Source: JBBRBB01 sp963830175
GTDB taxonomy: Bacteria > Bacteroidota > Bacteroidia > Chitinophagales > Chitinophagaceae
Assembly (NCBI GenBank): GCA_963830175.1
Contig: CAWHKV010000002.1
Span: 930,001-994,000, forward strand
Direction of reading: 5' to 3'
Length of the DNA: 64,000 nucleotides
The notes under the pieces were generated by a model, which worked only from the letters and a program-made list of their open reading frames with translations, was not told the origin of the DNA and made no database searches. The position numbers and the translations under genes are program-made. Below, in pieces: positions 60,300-64,000 of this stretch (the first letter of the stretch is position 1; each line of letters starts with the position of its first letter).

Positions 60300-61097
60300 C
60301 TAGGCAATTGTTAAATTTGAATTTTCTTTTTCAGCATCTTCGATTATGGAATAATCAGATAAAATCATTGCCTTGTCTTTTTTAATGCAAACATCATGTT
60401 CAAAATGAACAGAAGGCTTACCATCACGGGTTCTTACTGTCCATCCATCTTCTTCTGTAAATACATCTTTTGTGCCAAGATTGATCATGGGTTCTATAGC
60501 AATAACTATATTTTCTTTTAATCTTGCCCCACTCCCTCTTTTTCCAAAATTGGGAACCTGGGGGTCTTCATGAAGGCTTTTCCCAATTCCGTGACCTACC
60601 AATTCTCTAACTACTCCATAGCCATGCTGGCGCTCGGTATATTCCTGAATGGCAAAGGCAATATCACCCACGCGGTTTCCTGCAACTGCTTTCTCGATGC
60701 CTTTATATAAAGATTCTTTTGTAACCCTAACCAGTTTTTTAGTTTTCTCATCCACTTCACCAATCATAAATGTATAGGCGTGGTCTCCATGCCATCCATT
60801 TAATATTACACCCATATCAATAGAAATAATGTCACCATCTTTTAATTCTTTCTTATCGGGGAAACCATGCACTACTACATCATTCACCGATGCACAAATG
60901 GTAAAGGGATAGCCCCGGTAGTTTAAAAAAGAGGGGATGGCTTTATGATCTCTTACAAACTCAGCACACAATCTGTCTATTTGCAAAGGCGTAACACCCG
61001 GCTTAAGCATCTTTGCAACTTCGGTAATAGTTTTACTAACAAGCAAGGCGCTTTCCTTCATTTGTAAAACCTGTTCATCTGTTTTGTAAATAATCAT
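60300..61097 (-). CDS. map: Methionine aminopeptidase, type I
   Basis: The 265-aa enzyme removes N-terminal methionine. Metal ligands are visible in SIDMGVILNGWHGDHAYTF (Asp, Asp), GHGIGKSLHEDPQV (His), IAIEPMINLG (Glu) and HFEHDVCI (Glu). Length matches type I without an N-terminal extension. It is not in the ribosomal protein operon where map often sits, so it may be a second copy. Confidence 0.96.
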   Translation of the reverse strand: MIIYKTDEQVLQMKESALLVSKTITEVAKMLKPGVTPLQIDRLCAEFVRDHKAIPSFLNYRGYPFTICASVNDVVVHGFPDKKELKDGDIISIDMGVILNGWHGDHAYTFMIGEVDEKTKKLVRVTKESLYKGIEKAVAGNRVGDIAFAIQEYTERQHGYGVVRELVGHGIGKSLHEDPQVPNFGKRGSGARLKENIVIAIEPMINLGTKDVFTEEDGWTVRTRDGKPSVHFEHDVCIKKDKAMILSDYSIIEDAEKENSNLTIA

Positions 61098-61205
61098 AAT
61101 TGCATTTTCCGCTTAAAATGTTGCAAATGTGAAGAAATTATTTAAAAGGGTGGTAGAATAGTTTAAGATAAAGTTCCGACATTAATTTAATGCTCATGGT
61201 GCTAT

Positions 61206-61213
61206 TATATTTG
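61206..61213 (+). promoter_or_regulatory. Candidate -7 promoter element for hutH
   Basis: TATATTTG followed by CGG matches TAnnTTTG, 35 nt upstream of the hutH ATG. Confidence 0.5.
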
Positions 61214-61248
61214 CGGATTAAAGTTTTGCATTAATTGAATTGCCTGCT

Positions 61249-62744
61249 ATGAGTTATAATTATCTTCCGCTAGACAGCAAATGGTTGCACTTTGAACAGG
61301 TTAAGAACCTGCTTAAGTTTCAGCAATTGGTAAGCATAACTTTTGATGCCCATGAAAAAATTTTAAAATGCAGAAAATATCTCGATAACAAATTATCCGG
61401 CTCAGATGAATTGTTTTATGGAATAAATACCGGCTTTGGTTACCTGCAAAATGTAGGTATTGACAGATCTCAAATTGAACAATTGCAATATAACCTGCTT
61501 ACCTCGCATGCATGCGGAATAGGCGATAAAGTACCCATTGAAATTGTTAAGCTGATGTTGATGTTAAAGATCAAATCACTAACCTATGGCAACAGCGGGG
61601 TGCAGATTGACACGGTGAAGCGTTTAATGGACATGTATAATAATGATGTGATACCTGTAATATATACACAGGGGTCGCTGGGGCCTCGGGAGACCTTGCC
61701 CCCCTCAGCCATTTAAGCTTACCCATTATTGGTTTGGGCGATGTTTATTTTGAAGGGTCTGTTCAACCTTCTGCAAAAGTGTTGGCAAAATTAGGCTGGC
61801 AGCCTGTGCACCTTCGCAGCAAAGAAGGTTTAGCATTAGTAAATGGTACGCAGTTCATGAGCGCATACGGCATGTATTGCCTGTATAAATCTGAACAGTT
61901 AATTCAAATGGCAGACCTGATTGCCGCTCTTTCCTACGATGCTTTTGATTGCCTTTTAGACCCATTGCATCCGCTAATTCACCAGGTGCGTCCATTTAAC
62001 GGTCAGGTTAAAACAGCTGAGAAAATACGTACGTATCTCCATGGTAGCGAAATAAGTGGTCAATTAAAAAAACAGGTGCAAGATCCATATTCATTTAGAT
62101 GCATACCACAGGTTCATGGTGCAACCAAAGACACTTTCGATTTTGTAATGAATACTTTCTTAACTGAAGTAAACTCTGTTACTGATAATCCAAATATTTT
62201 TCCTGATGAAGACAAGATTGTGAGTGGAGGAAATTTTCATGGGCAACCTCTGGCTTTGGGTTTAGACTTCCTGAGTATTGCTATGAGTGAATTGGCAAAC
62301 ATCAGTGAAAGAAGAACATACCAATTAATCAGTGGTCAGCGCAACCTGCCCTCATTCCTGGTTACTAATCCAGGGCTTAATTCTGGCTACATGATTCCGC
62401 AATATGCTGCTGCGAGTGTGGTGAGTGAGAATAAACAATTGTGCACACCAGCAAGTGTTGATAGTATTTCATCATCAAACAACCAGGAAGATCATGTGAG
62501 TATGGGTGCCAATGCGGCTACCAAATGCCTAAGGGTGGTAGATAATGTGGCCAAAGTATTGGCAATTGAATTATTAACCGCTGCGCAGGCAATGGAATTT
62601 CGGAGACCTATGAAAACATCGGCCATACTTGAGCATATATTATCTGAATACAGAAAAGAAGTAACCTTCTCAACCGAAGACCGGGTGTTACACGATGATA
62701 TTGTGCGCTCCGTAGCTTTTGTAAATACATTCCAGCTTCCATAA
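61249..62744 (+). pseudogene. hutH: Histidine ammonia-lyase, single-base frameshift at the catalytic triad
   Basis: The reading frame is split near 61680-61683. The first part encodes the N-terminus with ELFYGINTGFGYL and LLTSHACGIG, up to GSLG; the second resumes with SLPIIGLGDVYFEG and continues through NGTQFMSAYG, QDPYSFRCIPQVHGA, NPNIF and SSNNQEDHVSMG to the normal C-terminus. The break falls in GGGG, just where the MIO cofactor triad Ala-Ser-Gly is encoded. One more G gives GASGDLAPLSHL (triad residues 146-148) and a 498-aa enzyme, typical for HAL. It deaminates histidine to urocanate. The ATG at 61249 is preferred over a TTG at 61240. hutU follows 16 nt later. Confidence 0.92.
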
Positions 62745-62760
62745 CTTCTAATTTTTTATT

Positions 62761-64000
62761 ATGGCTGAAAATATCAAGGTATACGATGCTGTTAAATATA
62801 AAACACCAACTGGTGAAAAATTAAATTGTAAGGGTTGGATACAGGAGGCAGCTTTAAGAATGCTCTTAAATAATTTAAACCCTGAAGTGGCCGAAAAACC
62901 GGAAGAATTGATTGTATATGGTGGCAGGGGAAAAGCTGCTCGAAATTTTGAATCGCTGGATAGGATCATTGCCTCCTTAAAATCATTAGAAAATAATGAA
63001 ACCCTGTTAGTGCAAAGCGGTAAGCCGGTAGGCATTTTACAAACCCATGAAAATGCTCCCCGTGTGCTTATTTCAAATTCGCAACTGGTGCCTAACTGGG
63101 CTAACTGGAAACACTTTGATGAACTGGAACAAAAAGGGTTGATGATGTATGGGCAAATGACCGCCGGTAGCTGGATATACATTGGCTCACAGGGCATTGT
63201 TCAGGGAACTTATGAAACTTATGCAGCGATTGCCAACAAGCATTTCAATGGTTCTTTAAAAGGAACCCTCAACGTTTCTGCGGGTTTAGGCGGCATGGGT
63301 GGCGCTCAGCCTTTAGCTATTACCATGAATGAAGGCGTTGCTCTTATTGCTGAAGTAGAAAAGTGGCGCATTGAAAAAAGAATTGAAACCAGGTATTGCG
63401 ATAAAATTTTTACAAATATTGATGAAGCTATTGATGCATCGGTCGATGCAAAGAATAAAGGCATACCACTTTCTGTGGGTGTACAATGTAATGCGGTGCA
63501 CCTGTTAGAAAGGTTAATTGAAAGAAACATTATTCCTGATACATTATCCGATCAAACATCTGCACACGATCCTTTAATTGGTTACTGGCCACATGAAATA
63601 TCTTACGACCGTGCAAAAGAATTAAGAGAAAAATCACCCTATGAATACCTTGCCTATGCATTTAATAGTATGCATAAGCATGTTCAATTAATGCTACAGC
63701 TGCAATCAAGCGGTGCTGTTACTTTCGATTATGGAAACAATATTCGCGCACGCGCCAGGGAACACGGTTTACAAAATGCATTTGATTTTCCAGGTTTTGT
63801 TCCTGCGTATATCCGACCGCTTTTCTGTGAAGGTAAAGGACCCTTTCGCTGGGCTGCATTGAGTGGGGACCCTGCTGACATTGCCGTAACTGATGCCGTT
63901 ATTGCTGAAATGTTTCCTGAAAATCATGGTCTGCAACGGTGGTTAAAACTTGCCAAAGAAAAAATTGCTTTCCAGGGTTTGCCTGCGCGAATATGCTGGT
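62761..64000 (+). CDS. hutU: Urocanate hydratase, 5' part (runs off the window)
   Basis: The frame opens at ATG 62761 and stays open to the window end, 413 codons of an expected 550-670. It shows YGGRGKAARNFES, QSGKPVGIL, GSQGIVQGTYET, NAD-binding GLGGMGGAQPLA, SDQTSAHDPLIGYWP, DYGNNIRARA and CEGKGPFRW. The last visible residues are RICW, containing Cys412, the position of the catalytic Cys of urocanases. It adds water to urocanate, the second step of histidine breakdown. No frameshift is seen in the visible part. Confidence 0.95.
   Translation, partial: MAENIKVYDAVKYKTPTGEKLNCKGWIQEAALRMLLNNLNPEVAEKPEELIVYGGRGKAARNFESLDRIIASLKSLENNETLLVQSGKPVGILQTHENAPRVLISNSQLVPNWANWKHFDELEQKGLMMYGQMTAGSWIYIGSQGIVQGTYETYAAIANKHFNGSLKGTLNVSAGLGGMGGAQPLAITMNEGVALIAEVEKWRIEKRIETRYCDKIFTNIDEAIDASVDAKNKGIPLSVGVQCNAVHLLERLIERNIIPDTLSDQTSAHDPLIGYWPHEISYDRAKELREKSPYEYLAYAFNSMHKHVQLMLQLQSSGAVTFDYGNNIRARAREHGLQNAFDFPGFVPAYIRPLFCEGKGPFRWAALSGDPADIAVTDAVIAEMFPENHGLQRWLKLAKEKIAFQGLPARICW

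Noticed and set aside
1..64000. Mobile elements, CRISPR arrays, phage genes or integrated islands
   Set aside because: No transposase, integrase, direct-repeat spacer array or structural phage gene was found, and base composition looks even by eye.

Overview
The window is AT-rich chromosomal DNA from a member of the Bacteroidota, most likely Chitinophagaceae or a close relative. Several signs point there: promoter-like TAnnTTTG elements upstream of many genes, few Shine-Dalgarno sequences, DUF6600 and 7TMR-DISM proteins, futalosine-pathway menaquinone genes, M1 and DUF885 peptidases, and small outer-membrane beta-barrel proteins. I see no insertion sequence, prophage, CRISPR array or rRNA. 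One tRNA gene (Arg, anticodon TCT) is present. Taxonomy is inferred from gene content only.

Layout. 1-5.9 kb (+): the end of a surface-polysaccharide cluster, with an RmlC-like 3' end, a sugar C-methyltransferase, an NAD-dependent epimerase, a CmcI-type methyltransferase and three family-2 glycosyltransferases. 5.9-15 kb: mixed housekeeping genes, including the methylmalonyl-CoA mutase large subunit, a DUF6600 protein, YajQ (frameshifted), FabH, a cold-shock protein, MiaE, a secreted Gfo/Idh-type oxidoreductase, uracil-DNA glycosylase (frameshifted) and tRNA-Arg. 15-25 kb: an outer-membrane barrel, a UbiD-family decarboxylase and MqnE (both fitting the futalosine menaquinone pathway), serine dehydratase, an orphan GT-A-like protein, a nucleoside transporter and thioredoxin. 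25.4-30.4 kb: a signalling island with a stand-alone receiver, a GNAT/LuxI-fold-like protein, a 7TMR-DISM histidine kinase and a receiver-kinase hybrid.

31.5-39.4 kb is a complete histidine operon, hisG-D-C-B-H-A-F-IE, followed by an OmdA-domain gene. It is preceded by what reads as a classical translation-coupled attenuator: an 18-codon leader peptide with four His codons in a five-codon stretch, a perfect 9-bp terminator stem with a T tract, and an upstream second copy of the terminator 3' arm that can form an antiterminator. The other end of histidine metabolism lies in the same window: hutH (frameshifted) and the start of hutU at 61.2-64 kb.

40-49 kb holds an Uup-type ABC-F ATPase, a sodium:solute symporter next to myo-inositol oxygenase, a small orphan gene with an unusually strong Shine-Dalgarno, a DUF885 lipoprotein and a GH53 galactanase. 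49-61 kb holds an M1 aminopeptidase, dnaE, an NlpC/P60 lipoprotein, a nitronate-monooxygenase-like enzyme, a sugar nucleotidyltransferase, glyA, a glycosidase-like lipoprotein and methionine aminopeptidase.

Three conserved single-copy genes (yajQ, ung, hutH) are each broken by one missing base. In each case restoring one base gives a full-length, motif-perfect protein, and each loss can be explained by a homopolymer run read one base short. Sequencing or assembly error is the most economical explanation.
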